This document shows positions 54,371 through 63,155 of a DNA stretch of 64,000 nucleotides, one piece after another; the first letter of the stretch is position 1; the number at the start of each line of letters is the position of its first letter. The DNA comes from Bacillota bacterium (GTDB lineage: Bacteria; Bacillota; Clostridia; Lachnospirales; Lachnospiraceae). The notes beneath the pieces were generated by a model. That model saw nothing but the letters and a program-made list of their open reading frames with translations. It searched no databases and was not told where the DNA came from. Location: NCBI GenBank assembly GCA_023386315.1, contig JAEWJZ010000029.1, positions 212,176-276,175 of the forward strand. The letters run 5' to 3'. Made by a program: the position numbers and the translations under genes.

Positions 54371-54527
54371 ATGCTTTTTTGAGCATATATAAGAGCTAAT
54401 ATATGACATAAAACAACAAAATATTACCAAAAGTTACATGATTCGTGTTATTTATTACATGAAACACATTTTTGTTATTTTTTGTTGTATAGTATATAAG
54501 AAATAATAAATAGTGAGGTGTTATAAA

Positions 54528-54857
54528 GTGAGTGAAAAAACCCAAGTTATTGAAGGCTGTCCGATAACCTGCTCTATGGGAAGCAATGAATGCAGTCTTA
54601 AGGTACCAACCTGCCACGGGGCATGTATTGGTGGGAAGAATCAGGCCACTATTATGGACTATAAATCAGGGATTAATGTTATATCATTTGGAACATGTAA
54701 GAAGACTTCTCCGCTCCAGCCATGTGTACCAGTGATTCTGACTCCCTGGCTGATAGAGGATAAGAATTATAAATTAAACGGTGAACCAGCCCTTTTCAGT
54801 ACCAGTCTCCTTTCTTGTGCCTGTGGAGGTATTATCCGGATTCGCCAACCGCAATAG
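54528..54857 (+). CDS. DUF4280 family PAAR-like protein
   Basis: This 109-aa, cysteine-rich protein begins VSEKTQVIEGCPITCSMGSNECSL. It matches the DUF4280/PAAR-like family, in which a small cone is thought to cap the spike of contractile or T6SS-like injection machines. About eleven cysteines are seen, more than a simple PAAR cone needs, so metal or disulfide stabilisation is possible. The GTG at 54528 follows GAGGTG. It heads the spike-effector operon. Confidence 0.85.
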   Translation: MSEKTQVIEGCPITCSMGSNECSLKVPTCHGACIGGKNQATIMDYKSGINVISFGTCKKTSPLQPCVPVILTPWLIEDKNYKLNGEPALFSTSLLSCACGGIIRIRQPQ

Positions 54858-54906
54858 AAATAGGAAAATGAATGGAGTAAAGTGAAGCGAAAGGAGTGAT
54901 AAAAGT

Positions 54907-56289
54907 ATGACTATTAAGACAAGTTTGGAAATGATCCGTGAAATCATAGATTTTTCTCTGACAGAGGAGATAAATGAACATGGGAGATGTGTCATAAAAG
55001 GAATTATCTCAGATGGAAGTCAGGATAAGCTGGTTCTGGAAAATCAGAATGGAAGCAAAATCAGGATATTTATGGAGAATGGCACCACTCTATTTGAAGG
55101 TATGATAGATGAAGTATCAGTATTTCTAGACGGAGATCTATATAAAGCAGAGATAAAACTGGTGTCCGCTTCTTATTTAATGGATATTGAAAAAAAATCC
55201 AGGTCCTTTCAGGATAAAGATCAGACCTATAAAGAAATTATTAAGCAAATAACTGCTGAATATGACGGCGGTGATGTTTTGGATTATATATCAAATGAGA
55301 AACCAATCGGTGATTTGATCGTACAGTATGAAGAGACGGACTGGGAATTTTTAAAACGTCTTTCTTCACATTTCCATGCAGGAATATTACCAGATGCACA
55401 ATTTAACAGTCCCAAAATTTATTTTGGGACTCCAAAAAGTTCTGCTGCAGAAGAAATCAGCTGCTATTCATACACTTTAGAAAAAAACTTATCTGGTTAT
55501 AAAAAATTAACAGCAGAAGGGCACGATGATTATCTGGAAACTGATGCAGCCAGCTTTCAGGTGACCTCCAGGCAATATTACAAAACAGGTTCCTGTGTTA
55601 AATTCCGCCAGATGCAGCTTTACATTGGAAAGCTTGAGGCAAAGATGAATCGGGGGGAAGTAATATTCCGATACGGACTGTATACCAAAAAGGGACTGGA
55701 CAGGCCGGAGATTTATGCAGAAAGGCTGATCGGTGTATCAATCCAGGCACAAGTCATCGAAGCAGTTAAGGATAAAGTGAGGGTTAAGCTTGCTATAGAC
55801 AGCCAGAAAACAGAAAGGGAATCTGTATGGAAGTTTCCTTATCAGACTATGTATACGGCAGGGAATGAGGGGGGCTGGTATTGTATGCCAGAACCTGGAG
55901 ATACTGTATCTATTTATTTCCCTGGTAAAAAAGAAGGGGATGCGGTAGCGCAAAATTCATCAAGATCTGGAAAAAACAGAGATGAGGGTACAGATGACCC
56001 TTCCATTAAGTATTTTAGGACGGTTGATGGAAAAGAAATACGTTTTACCAAAGAAGCAGTAATTATTACCTGTAATGATGAGACCACCATTACGTTAGAT
56101 AAAAATGATGGAATAGCCATTGAAAGTGAAAAGGGTATTACCTTAAGAAGCGGTGCAGGAATTAATATTGATGCAGAGGAATCAATTGAATTTTATGCTT
56201 CAGACAGAATCAGGCTTCACTGTAAAAAGAGCCAGATACAGATGGACACCATGATCGATATCTCAGGACCTGATGTAAGAATCAATTAA
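54907..56289 (+). CDS. VgrG-like spike protein, copy 1
   Basis: The product is 460 aa. A gp27-like (phage late control D/Pvc8) N-terminal region contains the characteristic YEETDWEFLKRLSSHFHAGI. A gp5-like OB-fold lies at about 275-345 (AQVIEAVKDKVRVKLAID...GGWYCMPEPGDTVSIYFPG). A repetitive beta-rich C-terminus of short strands (EIRFTKEAVIITCNDETTITLD...) forms the needle. These are the elements of VgrG trimer spikes. No tube, sheath or baseplate genes lie in the window. AAAGGAG precedes the ATG. Confidence 0.88.
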   Translation: MTIKTSLEMIREIIDFSLTEEINEHGRCVIKGIISDGSQDKLVLENQNGSKIRIFMENGTTLFEGMIDEVSVFLDGDLYKAEIKLVSASYLMDIEKKSRSFQDKDQTYKEIIKQITAEYDGGDVLDYISNEKPIGDLIVQYEETDWEFLKRLSSHFHAGILPDAQFNSPKIYFGTPKSSAAEEISCYSYTLEKNLSGYKKLTAEGHDDYLETDAASFQVTSRQYYKTGSCVKFRQMQLYIGKLEAKMNRGEVIFRYGLYTKKGLDRPEIYAERLIGVSIQAQVIEAVKDKVRVKLAIDSQKTERESVWKFPYQTMYTAGNEGGWYCMPEPGDTVSIYFPGKKEGDAVAQNSSRSGKNRDEGTDDPSIKYFRTVDGKEIRFTKEAVIITCNDETTITLDKNDGIAIESEKGITLRSGAGINIDAEESIEFYASDRIRLHCKKSQIQMDTMIDISGPDVRIN

Positions 56290-56306
56290 TAATAGGAGGA
56301 ACTGAC

Positions 56307-56813
56307 ATGGAATATTTTATCATGCTGCCGGATGAAAGGGTTCCTCTTTATAAAAATCTGGATTATTCCAATCCGGGTTTTCTGGAAAAAGAACCTTTTG
56401 TAGCCTATGGAGATTTTAGTGAAGAAGATCAGTTTCCTGATTTTTTCTATGGAAAAACGATGTTTCACTTTTGTTTTTGTATTACTGACCGGTTAAAGGA
56501 CGTGTTAGATGTTTATTCTTCTAACATTCAGGCTATCCCGTTTTTTTTAACGGATAAGTCATATCGGTCACAGATTGTCTGCTGGCTCATTGACTGTCCG
56601 GTAGAAGACTGTCTTTTGACGGAGGGGTGGGAAAAGGAAAATAGCCTGACCTTACGGGAAATTCCGGAAGAAAATCCATACATATTCCGGGTTGTCAGAG
56701 AAAAGGCCCAGTATATTATTGTATCATTGGAACTGGCGGAAAATATATTAAGAAGACGGTTATATGGAGTGCGCTTTATTCCGGTCAGGAAAGGAGGGAG
56801 TTTATGTCAGTAA
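56307..56813 (+). CDS. Hypothetical protein between the two spike genes (possibly Imm11/DUF1629-like)
   Basis: The product is 168 aa, starting MEYFIMLPDERVPLYKNLDYSN. The central FCFCITDRLKDVLDVYSSNIQAIPFFLTDK has some likeness to Imm11/DUF1629 immunity-type proteins, but I would not insist on it. It has no signal or membrane segment. The stop codon overlaps the next gene start, so it is translationally coupled to the second VgrG-like protein. It could be an adaptor, chaperone or immunity factor. Confidence 0.7.
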   Translation: MEYFIMLPDERVPLYKNLDYSNPGFLEKEPFVAYGDFSEEDQFPDFFYGKTMFHFCFCITDRLKDVLDVYSSNIQAIPFFLTDKSYRSQIVCWLIDCPVEDCLLTEGWEKENSLTLREIPEENPYIFRVVREKAQYIIVSLELAENILRRRLYGVRFIPVRKGGSLCQ

Positions 56814-58159
56814 CCACGAAAATTCATAATTCCGTGTATCTGGAAATGCCGTTTTCCATGGAAAGCATTACAAAACTTGAAATCAGCCATAAACTTAATG
56901 AACATTCATGGGCGCAGATTGAAGGAATCATACAGGATAAAAATGTAGATACATGCAGTAATTTAAGCTGGAATGAAAATTTTACCATAAAATTTGTGGA
57001 CGGTCAGACAAACCAGATTCTTTTTTCCGGGATGCCTATCAATGTAAAGGTTTCGTGTGAAGATCAGACCCGTGTGACTATCCGGCTATCCAGTTATTCA
57101 ATACTTTTAGATTATGAAAAAAGGACCAGAAGTTTTCAGCGGGGGGACAGAACTTATGCTTCGCTGTTTCAGGAATTGGTGAAAGGGAACGGAGGGGACA
57201 TCCTTGATTATGCTTCCGCCTCTGCTGCTTTTGATGCACCCCTCATTCAATATGAGGAAACCGATTGGGAGTTTTTAAAACGAGCGTCTTCTTTAATAGG
57301 AGCTTCTGTATATCCGTGTGCATCAGGAACTTCTATTCAGATATACATTGGTTTTGGAAGTAACGAAAGCAGATTAACCGGGACATCTGACCGGGAGATG
57401 AAAAAAAACATACGGGAATTCCGGAAATTCAGAAATTCTGTACCATCAGAGTCTGATTTTATTTCCTGTAATGTAACAGGAAGCCAGGACTGCAGGTTAG
57501 GAGACAGGGTAATGAGCGACGGACATTCCTATCGGGTAACAGAGATTCATGATTCTTTAAAGAACGGACTATTATCCAGGCGGTGTCTGCTTAAACAGGA
57601 ATCTGGTATATACAGAGAAAAGAAATATCAGGAAAAACTGCAAGGAGTTTCTCTGCCGGGAGTGGTGCGGGAGGTAAAGAAAGACCAGATCAGACTGCAC
57701 CTGGATATTGATGAAAAGGGGAAAGGGGAAAAACTGCATTGGTATTTCTGGCACAGAAACGACTGGTTCTGTATGCCTGAAATTGGAAGTAAGGCTATGC
57801 TATATATACCAACGAAAGATGAAAGTATGGCTTATGTGACAGATATCAGAAGGCTGGATGGAGAAAGTAACTCACAAAGCCAGAATCCTGAGGAAAAATG
57901 TTTTGAAACAAAAAGTGGCAAGGGAATGATGATGAAATCTCAATCAATTTCCTTTCGGGCGTCTGGAAATAAGATATCCGTTCAACTGTCAGACCGTTCC
58001 GGAGTGAAAGTCAGGAGTTCCAGAGGAATTCAAATCCATTCGGGAGAAAGCTTTCATTGCAGTAGCAGGAATATGAATATAGAGAGTGGAGAGAGAATTG
58101 TACTGTCAACTGGAATGACCAGTATTGTGATAGATGATCTGATACAGATTAAGGGATAA
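56804..58159 (+). CDS. VgrG-like spike protein, copy 2
   Basis: This 451-aa paralog of the first spike protein shares the gp27-like part with YEETDWEFLKRASSLIGASVYPC, the OB-fold segment (VREVKKDQIRLHLDI...HWYFWHRNDWFCMPEIGSKAMLYIP) and a beta-rich C-terminal needle (GKGMMMKSQSISFRASGNKISVQL). Having two distinct VgrG-like genes in one operon suggests alternative or hetero-oligomeric tips. AAAGGAGGG precedes the ATG, which lies inside the previous gene. Confidence 0.87.
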   Translation: MSVTTKIHNSVYLEMPFSMESITKLEISHKLNEHSWAQIEGIIQDKNVDTCSNLSWNENFTIKFVDGQTNQILFSGMPINVKVSCEDQTRVTIRLSSYSILLDYEKRTRSFQRGDRTYASLFQELVKGNGGDILDYASASAAFDAPLIQYEETDWEFLKRASSLIGASVYPCASGTSIQIYIGFGSNESRLTGTSDREMKKNIREFRKFRNSVPSESDFISCNVTGSQDCRLGDRVMSDGHSYRVTEIHDSLKNGLLSRRCLLKQESGIYREKKYQEKLQGVSLPGVVREVKKDQIRLHLDIDEKGKGEKLHWYFWHRNDWFCMPEIGSKAMLYIPTKDESMAYVTDIRRLDGESNSQSQNPEEKCFETKSGKGMMMKSQSISFRASGNKISVQLSDRSGVKVRSSRGIQIHSGESFHCSSRNMNIESGERIVLSTGMTSIVIDDLIQIKG

Positions 58160-58179
58160 GAGCAGTGGCGGAGGTAAAA

Positions 58180-58815
58180 ATGAGCGGCATTTATGCAGAA
58201 GAAATCATAAAGAGGATCAGAAAAGAGAAAGAGCCGGTTCAGGATGAAGACTGGTTCCATATAGAGAATGATATTAACCGGGGATATGTAGTAGTGAAAT
58301 ATGAAAAACTGGAATTGGAAGAAAAGTCTGTTCTCGACAGTCGTCTGACCATGTTGCTTCCCAAATGCTTTGAGGAAATGCAGTATGAGATGAAATTGGC
58401 AAAATATCCCGATCCGGACCGTCCGGAGTGGATATACAGTAATGAGGAGGGCGATGTGACCATAACCTTCCATCTGGAGGAAGGGGAAGTAAAGCCTGAG
58501 GAGGTGGAAGAGATCCGGGATATTATGGCAGATCAGATGAAACGCCTATATCCATCTTCTGTTATTGAAGAAAAAGAGATAATAGGGGAAGGAGAGGGAA
58601 TAATCAGCCATTTTTCTTTGGATATTCCTCTAATTGATGATACCTGTTATCATGCCATGTTTTTCCGGGCGATGAAACAGGGATTATTGATGGGAACCTT
58701 TGATTGCGGCGTACAGGAAAAGAGTCAGTGGAAGAAGATACTGGTTCAGCTTTTAGGGACTATGAAAGAAGTTGAGATTAATATAAATGGAGGAAACAAT
58801 GGTGAACATAATTGA
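58180..58815 (+). CDS. DcrB/DUF1795-like putative effector chaperone
   Basis: This 211-aa soluble acidic protein has a beta-strand/helix pattern: TMLLPKCFEEM, YSNEEGDVTITFHL and CYHAMFFRAMKQGLLMGTFDCG. This resembles the DcrB/DUF1795 fold used by Eag chaperones, which bind hydrophobic segments of T6SS effectors. That would fit its position between spike and effector genes. The fold assignment is by pattern and needs a structure-based check. The ATG at 58180 has GGAGG 5 nt upstream, preferred to GTG at 58165. Confidence 0.65.
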   Translation: MSGIYAEEIIKRIRKEKEPVQDEDWFHIENDINRGYVVVKYEKLELEEKSVLDSRLTMLLPKCFEEMQYEMKLAKYPDPDRPEWIYSNEEGDVTITFHLEEGEVKPEEVEEIRDIMADQMKRLYPSSVIEEKEIIGEGEGIISHFSLDIPLIDDTCYHAMFFRAMKQGLLMGTFDCGVQEKSQWKKILVQLLGTMKEVEININGGNNGEHN

Positions 58816-59053
58816 AGAAGAAATGTTATATCAGCAGGATGTCCAACAAAGACCATTGGAAGAAGGAAGTTATTGGTGGGGGATATTAGGCTTTTTTATT
58901 CCTCTGGCTGGATTGATTTTATTTTTGGTTTGGAGGACGAGCTATCCTAAATCATCTAAAGGCGCAGGAATCGGAGCCTTGGCAGCTGTAATAATCAGGC
59001 TGTTAGTTTGGACTATTATTTTATTTATTGGCGTGATGACATCTTATATGTAA
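58799..59053 (+). CDS. Small two-helix membrane protein
   Basis: This 84-aa protein has an acidic N-terminal tail (MVNIIEEEMLYQQDVQ), then two membrane helices (YWWGILGFFIPLAGLILFLVW and an Ala/Ile-rich second one). The family is unknown to me. The start at 58799 follows GGAGG and overlaps the end of the preceding gene by 17 nt. It may anchor or guide the spike/effector complex at the membrane. Confidence 0.75.
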   Translation: MVNIIEEEMLYQQDVQQRPLEEGSYWWGILGFFIPLAGLILFLVWRTSYPKSSKGAGIGALAAVIIRLLVWTIILFIGVMTSYM

Positions 59054-59108
59054 ATAAAATATAGTCTAAGAAAGTTATTATACTTAATTAAAAAGGAGTG
59101 ATCAGAAA

Positions 59109-59381
59109 ATGATTATTTGGGGATATGGAAAAGTTACAAGAAATAGAAAAGGTGGAGTATTCCAAAAAAAATGTGTACATTGTAATGTGGATTCCATGTG
59201 GCAGTTGTGTAAAAAGACAACCTGGTTTACTTTATTCTTTATACCAGTTATTCCCTATAGTGTGACCTATTGTGTTGAATGTCCTAATTGTGGCAGTTAC
59301 ATAGAAATTTCAAAAGAAAAGTTCCTTATGATTAATGAGGAAATTACGAAAAAAAAGGAACTTGGTTATAATGTTGAGTAA
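59109..59381 (+). CDS. Zinc-ribbon membrane-associated small protein
   Basis: This 90-aa protein has the pairs CVHC (around residue 22) and CPNCG (near 63), with another CVEC just before. A hydrophobic segment between them (TTWFTLFFIPVIPYSV) could cross or touch the membrane. It looks like a short zinc-ribbon protein of unknown role. AAAAGGAGTG lies before the ATG. It overlaps the pentapeptide gene start by 11 nt. Confidence 0.75.
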   Translation: MIIWGYGKVTRNRKGGVFQKKCVHCNVDSMWQLCKKTTWFTLFFIPVIPYSVTYCVECPNCGSYIEISKEKFLMINEEITKKKELGYNVE

Positions 59382-60483
59382 CGAATTCCAGCTTTTTCAG
59401 AAAAAGGATGTGGAGCCGCGTATAGAGGAGATTCTTGCGGACGCAGAAGAGGTCTTTCAGAGAACGAAAGATGATTTCAAACAGCAGTTTATCCGGGAGT
59501 TTTCCCATGTCTGTCAAGCTTTGGTGAAAGAGGAAAGAAAACCGGGATATCTGATGTGTCATCTTTTGCGGACGGATTTGATTCGAGGTGAATATCGCAG
59601 TCCTATTGTGGCCTATGACAGGAACTGGTATTTGCATAAGGGAATCTGGGTGGGAGAACTGGATACCAGTGAATTATTTGGTCTATACACAAAGCTATGG
59701 GAGAATCTTTTACAGAGGGCGAAGCGGTATGTAGGGAAAGTCAGTATGCCGGAAGTTGATTCAATAATGCAGGAGATGGTAACTCCGTTTTACCGGTATT
59801 TAAAGGAAATGATTCTTTATTCGATTGCGGAGGCTACGGAAACGGATTCTTATCTGAGTATGGACAAAGAAGAAGATTTTCAGATACGGGTAGGAGAATA
59901 TTTAGAGCCGGGTGATTTGGTGTATCAGGAGCAGCCAGAGATGGATATGAAGGAGCTTAAGAACTGGCTGGAAAAAAATGAACGAAAAGCCTATTGTTTC
60001 GGCGACTTTAAGGGACTTAATCTAAGAGATCTCATATTACAGAATTATGATTTCCGGTATGCGGATTTTAGAGGGAGTAATCTGGATAAAAGTAATTTAA
60101 GTATTGGTCTTCTTATAGGAGCCTGTTTCCGCAACTGCCAGATGAAGGAATCAAATCTTACAGGGAGTATGCTCCTAAATACGGATTTTAAGGGAGCAGA
60201 TCTGGAGCGGGCAAATCTTTCCTATGGAGTAACTTATCAGGGGAAAGATCCTGGAGATACCTGGAGAAGAGAAGGATATACGGGAAGCAGCTTTCAAGAG
60301 AGTAACTTACAGGGTGCCTGTCTGGCAGGAGGCGTATTTATTGGTGCGGATTTTCGCGGAGCAAGGCTTATGGGATGTGATTTTCAGGAGACTTCTTTGT
60401 ATAGGAGCAGATTTACCAGAAAGCAGCTTGAAGATGCAACGTTAAGCAGGGATCAGCTTGAACAAATCCACGTCACAGGGTAA
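59371..60483 (+). CDS. Pentapeptide-repeat protein of the spike-effector operon
   Basis: The product is 370 aa. The first 200 residues are an unrecognised helical domain. From about residue 205 there is a pentapeptide-repeat stretch (A/N-D/N-L/F-x-x pattern: DFRYADFRGSNLDKSNL, then ANLSYG, and SFQESNLQGACLAGG) that should form a right-handed beta-helix. Such proteins appear beside T6SS/contractile spike genes as adaptors. The ATG at 59371 follows AAGGAAC, overlapping the previous gene. Confidence 0.82.
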   Translation: MLSNEFQLFQKKDVEPRIEEILADAEEVFQRTKDDFKQQFIREFSHVCQALVKEERKPGYLMCHLLRTDLIRGEYRSPIVAYDRNWYLHKGIWVGELDTSELFGLYTKLWENLLQRAKRYVGKVSMPEVDSIMQEMVTPFYRYLKEMILYSIAEATETDSYLSMDKEEDFQIRVGEYLEPGDLVYQEQPEMDMKELKNWLEKNERKAYCFGDFKGLNLRDLILQNYDFRYADFRGSNLDKSNLSIGLLIGACFRNCQMKESNLTGSMLLNTDFKGADLERANLSYGVTYQGKDPGDTWRREGYTGSSFQESNLQGACLAGGVFIGADFRGARLMGCDFQETSLYRSRFTRKQLEDATLSRDQLEQIHVTG

Positions 60484-60503
60484 AATATAGGAGGTGGAAT
60501 AGT

Positions 60504-62621
60504 ATGCTGGAAAAACTAAAGAAAAGAGCAACAGCAGCTCTGCCTAAAGTAGTAAATGGGGTTAAGGCACTTGCTAAGAAAACGACTAAGACTGTAGTAG
60601 AAAAATTTCAGGAAAGTAAGGCGGGCAAACTGATAGGGAAGGCAGTGGCTTCGGTTCCCGCCTGTATAAATAATACCAGAAATACAATATCAAAAATTTC
60701 AGCAGCGATACCGAAAGTGAAACAGGCTGCAAAGAACGAAGTTGTTAAAAGAGTCAATACAGTTCGGGAAGAAGTTAGCAAGGCAGAAAATACTGTTAAA
60801 ACCAATATGGCGAAGGCATCAAATTTTACCAACGCAAGTAAAAGTCTAGTTACAGAAAAAGCTGGACAAGAGAAAATTAAACAATTATTTTTTGAAAAAA
60901 ATCAGAGAATTCTGGAAAAAATTAAAGAAGAAAATAAGATTTTTGCAGCAGATTTTATTAAGGGAACAACAGGCAGGGGTGCTCTTTTATATAGTACAAG
61001 TAAAGCTTTAAAGGTACCTATACCAGGTGCATTTAATCTATCAATAGAAGTAATGAATTACATATTACAAATTAGAAAGGCGGTGGTAGAAGAATATCCA
61101 ACCATAGACTGGGCACCAAATGTCTATAAAGAACTTAAACAGGAATCAGGCAGTTATTTTAATCAGCTGGGGAATATTACATATAACAAAAATATACCTT
61201 TTTTATCGGATCTAATAGGAGCGTTTACAAATTCCAGCGATTATCAGAAACATGGAAATCAAACCCCACTGGATGACCTTAGATATAAAATAATAAATGA
61301 TGCACTTATAATGGCTAAACCGTCCCTTATTCCAGGAGTGCCAGGCACAGTAATAAAAGGTATTAAGATTTCTCAAAAAGAAAATGTTGCTTCTACAGAA
61401 GGTGCATATGATAGAGGCTTTCTAATAGAAGGTGCAGGAGGAATGGCAGAAGGGATAGTAAATTTGGTAATCAGTCCGTATGAGACGGCGGAAGGCATTG
61501 TAAATATATATAAAGAACCAGAAAAATATATACCTGCAATATTAAAGGCCGCAAATGAATATGTAAATGACAAGGTAATTCACGGAAGTGCGGAAGATAG
61601 AGCAAAATTAGCGGGGAGAGTGCGATTTGAAGCAATGGCACTAGCTGCGTCATTTATAGGAGGGGGGGCAGAGGCTCCAGGAGTATTAGGTAAAACAGGA
61701 GAAATTACGGAGATAGGAAAGGCAACAGAGGCTCCAGGAGTACTAGGTAAAACAGGAGAAATTAATGAAATAGGAAAGGCAGCAGGAGTAGAACAAAAAC
61801 TAACAGAATTTAATGAAGCTGCAAAGATCGCAAAGGGAGCAGAAACAGCGGGGGAATTAACAAAAGGTGAGAATCTAATAGAAGAACTGTTAGGCAAGAT
61901 GCGAAAGTTATTTAAAGGGGATATAGGTCCGGAAGAAGCTGGACAGGTTGCAAATAAAGAAGCTGGTGTGTCTATTAGAAAGGTAGAAGTTGGAGCCGAA
62001 GAGGTTGGCGACGTTGGAAAGGCTGTTGGTAGCGAGGGTGAAGCTATTAAGGGCACGAGTAATGCTGGCAATGCAGGAGAGGCTATTGAGGGGGCGGGTG
62101 ACGCTATTAAGGGGGGATCTAAGTCTAGTGCGATTTCAGTTACTGAAGCGACACCACCAGGTTCAAGTCATCCTGTTAAAGTGTATACAGATGGCAATGC
62201 ACAAATCAACACAGGTAAAATTGACACATATATTAGAGGAAACATTAAAGAACCTTCCAATTATGGAGAGTTAAAACAGAGGATTAATGATTTGAAAAAG
62301 ATACAGAATAATAATCCCTCTGAATTTACTAAAACTATGAAAAAAGAATTAATAGCAGGTGAAAAAACAGTTCATAATTATGAACGTTCCAAGGGGATGG
62401 GTGAGTTACTAAATGATGCTGGAATAGTTGATACACCTAAAAATAATGAAATGATAGCAAAGAATATTTTAAATGCAGCAAAAGAAGTTACCCCAGAGAA
62501 TACAAAGATTGTTAGTTACATTAAAGGAACAAACAAAACCGTATTGGTCGAGAGCTGGTGGATAATAGACAGTGATGGAATACCATATTGCAGCACTATT
62601 ATATTAAAAGCAGTAAAATGA
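60504..62621 (+). CDS. Large polymorphic-toxin-like effector protein
   Basis: The product is 705 aa with no signal peptide, so it is not Sec-exported. Residues 1-130 are Lys/Ala-rich amphipathic helices. About 130-390 is a helical domain with repeated GAGGMAEGIVNLVISPYETAEG-like hydrophobic stretches. At 391-428 there is a 19-residue tandem repeat, then a Gly/Glu/Ala linker. From about 545 onward (TPPGSSHPVKVYTDGNAQ...VLVESWWIIDSDGIPYCS) is a distinct C-terminal domain where polymorphic toxins carry their toxic activity; I do not recognise the fold. Spike, chaperone-like and immunity-like neighbours support the effector call. Confidence 0.72.
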   Translation: MLEKLKKRATAALPKVVNGVKALAKKTTKTVVEKFQESKAGKLIGKAVASVPACINNTRNTISKISAAIPKVKQAAKNEVVKRVNTVREEVSKAENTVKTNMAKASNFTNASKSLVTEKAGQEKIKQLFFEKNQRILEKIKEENKIFAADFIKGTTGRGALLYSTSKALKVPIPGAFNLSIEVMNYILQIRKAVVEEYPTIDWAPNVYKELKQESGSYFNQLGNITYNKNIPFLSDLIGAFTNSSDYQKHGNQTPLDDLRYKIINDALIMAKPSLIPGVPGTVIKGIKISQKENVASTEGAYDRGFLIEGAGGMAEGIVNLVISPYETAEGIVNIYKEPEKYIPAILKAANEYVNDKVIHGSAEDRAKLAGRVRFEAMALAASFIGGGAEAPGVLGKTGEITEIGKATEAPGVLGKTGEINEIGKAAGVEQKLTEFNEAAKIAKGAETAGELTKGENLIEELLGKMRKLFKGDIGPEEAGQVANKEAGVSIRKVEVGAEEVGDVGKAVGSEGEAIKGTSNAGNAGEAIEGAGDAIKGGSKSSAISVTEATPPGSSHPVKVYTDGNAQINTGKIDTYIRGNIKEPSNYGELKQRINDLKKIQNNNPSEFTKTMKKELIAGEKTVHNYERSKGMGELLNDAGIVDTPKNNEMIAKNILNAAKEVTPENTKIVSYIKGTNKTVLVESWWIIDSDGIPYCSTIILKAVK
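61671..61784 (+). repeat. Tandem 57-bp repeat within the effector gene
   Basis: Two copies of a 57-bp unit (61671-61727, 61728-61784) encode EAPGVLGKTGEITEIGKAT and the same with a few substitutions. The preceding G7 run at about 61661-61668 is a possible slippage site. Confidence 0.85.
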
Positions 62622-62638
62622 TGAAAGGGGAATCAAAA

Positions 62639-63082
62639 ATGGAAGATGAATATGGTTATATAAGAGACAAAAGTACAGAAGAGTTAATAGCTATTATAGA
62701 AAAAAATTTTAATATGGATGTAACTGTTGAAGCAATGATAGAATTGTCAGACAGAGATGAGAGAAAAACTTTAGAATTGGGAATAAAACTGTTGAAAAAC
62801 AATGAAGGTGATACATACTTTCAAGCGATGATATTTGATATTATATATAGCTTTGATTATTGCAAGGTATTAGAATGCCTTATAGGAAGAGATGATAATA
62901 TTGAAGCATATTTGATAGGACATATTATGGAAATAATGGCTATTCGAGGTGAAAAAGAATTGCATTCAGAATATATAAATTATATTATTAAGCAATATTG
63001 TTTACTTGATGCAAATGAAAAGAATAAAATTGCGGAACAGTATAACGATTTTGTAGATGAGTATAAAGTATCTTTTAAATAA
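62639..63082 (+). CDS. Probable cognate immunity protein
   Basis: This 147-aa protein is acidic and all helical by pattern (MIELSDRDERKTLELGIKLLKNNEGDTYFQAMIFDIIYSF), like HEAT-repeat immunity proteins such as the Imm30 type. It follows the effector gene by 17 nt, is strongly AT-rich and lacks a signal sequence, so it would work in the cytoplasm. AAAGGGGAA precedes the ATG at 62639. No specific family is assigned. Confidence 0.65.
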   Translation: MEDEYGYIRDKSTEELIAIIEKNFNMDVTVEAMIELSDRDERKTLELGIKLLKNNEGDTYFQAMIFDIIYSFDYCKVLECLIGRDDNIEAYLIGHIMEIMAIRGEKELHSEYINYIIKQYCLLDANEKNKIAEQYNDFVDEYKVSFK

Positions 63083-63155
63083 TGTTAAGCGATGGAAAAG
63101 AAATTTAAATACAAATAATAAAAGCTTTATTGGAATAGAGTAAGGAAGTGAAATT

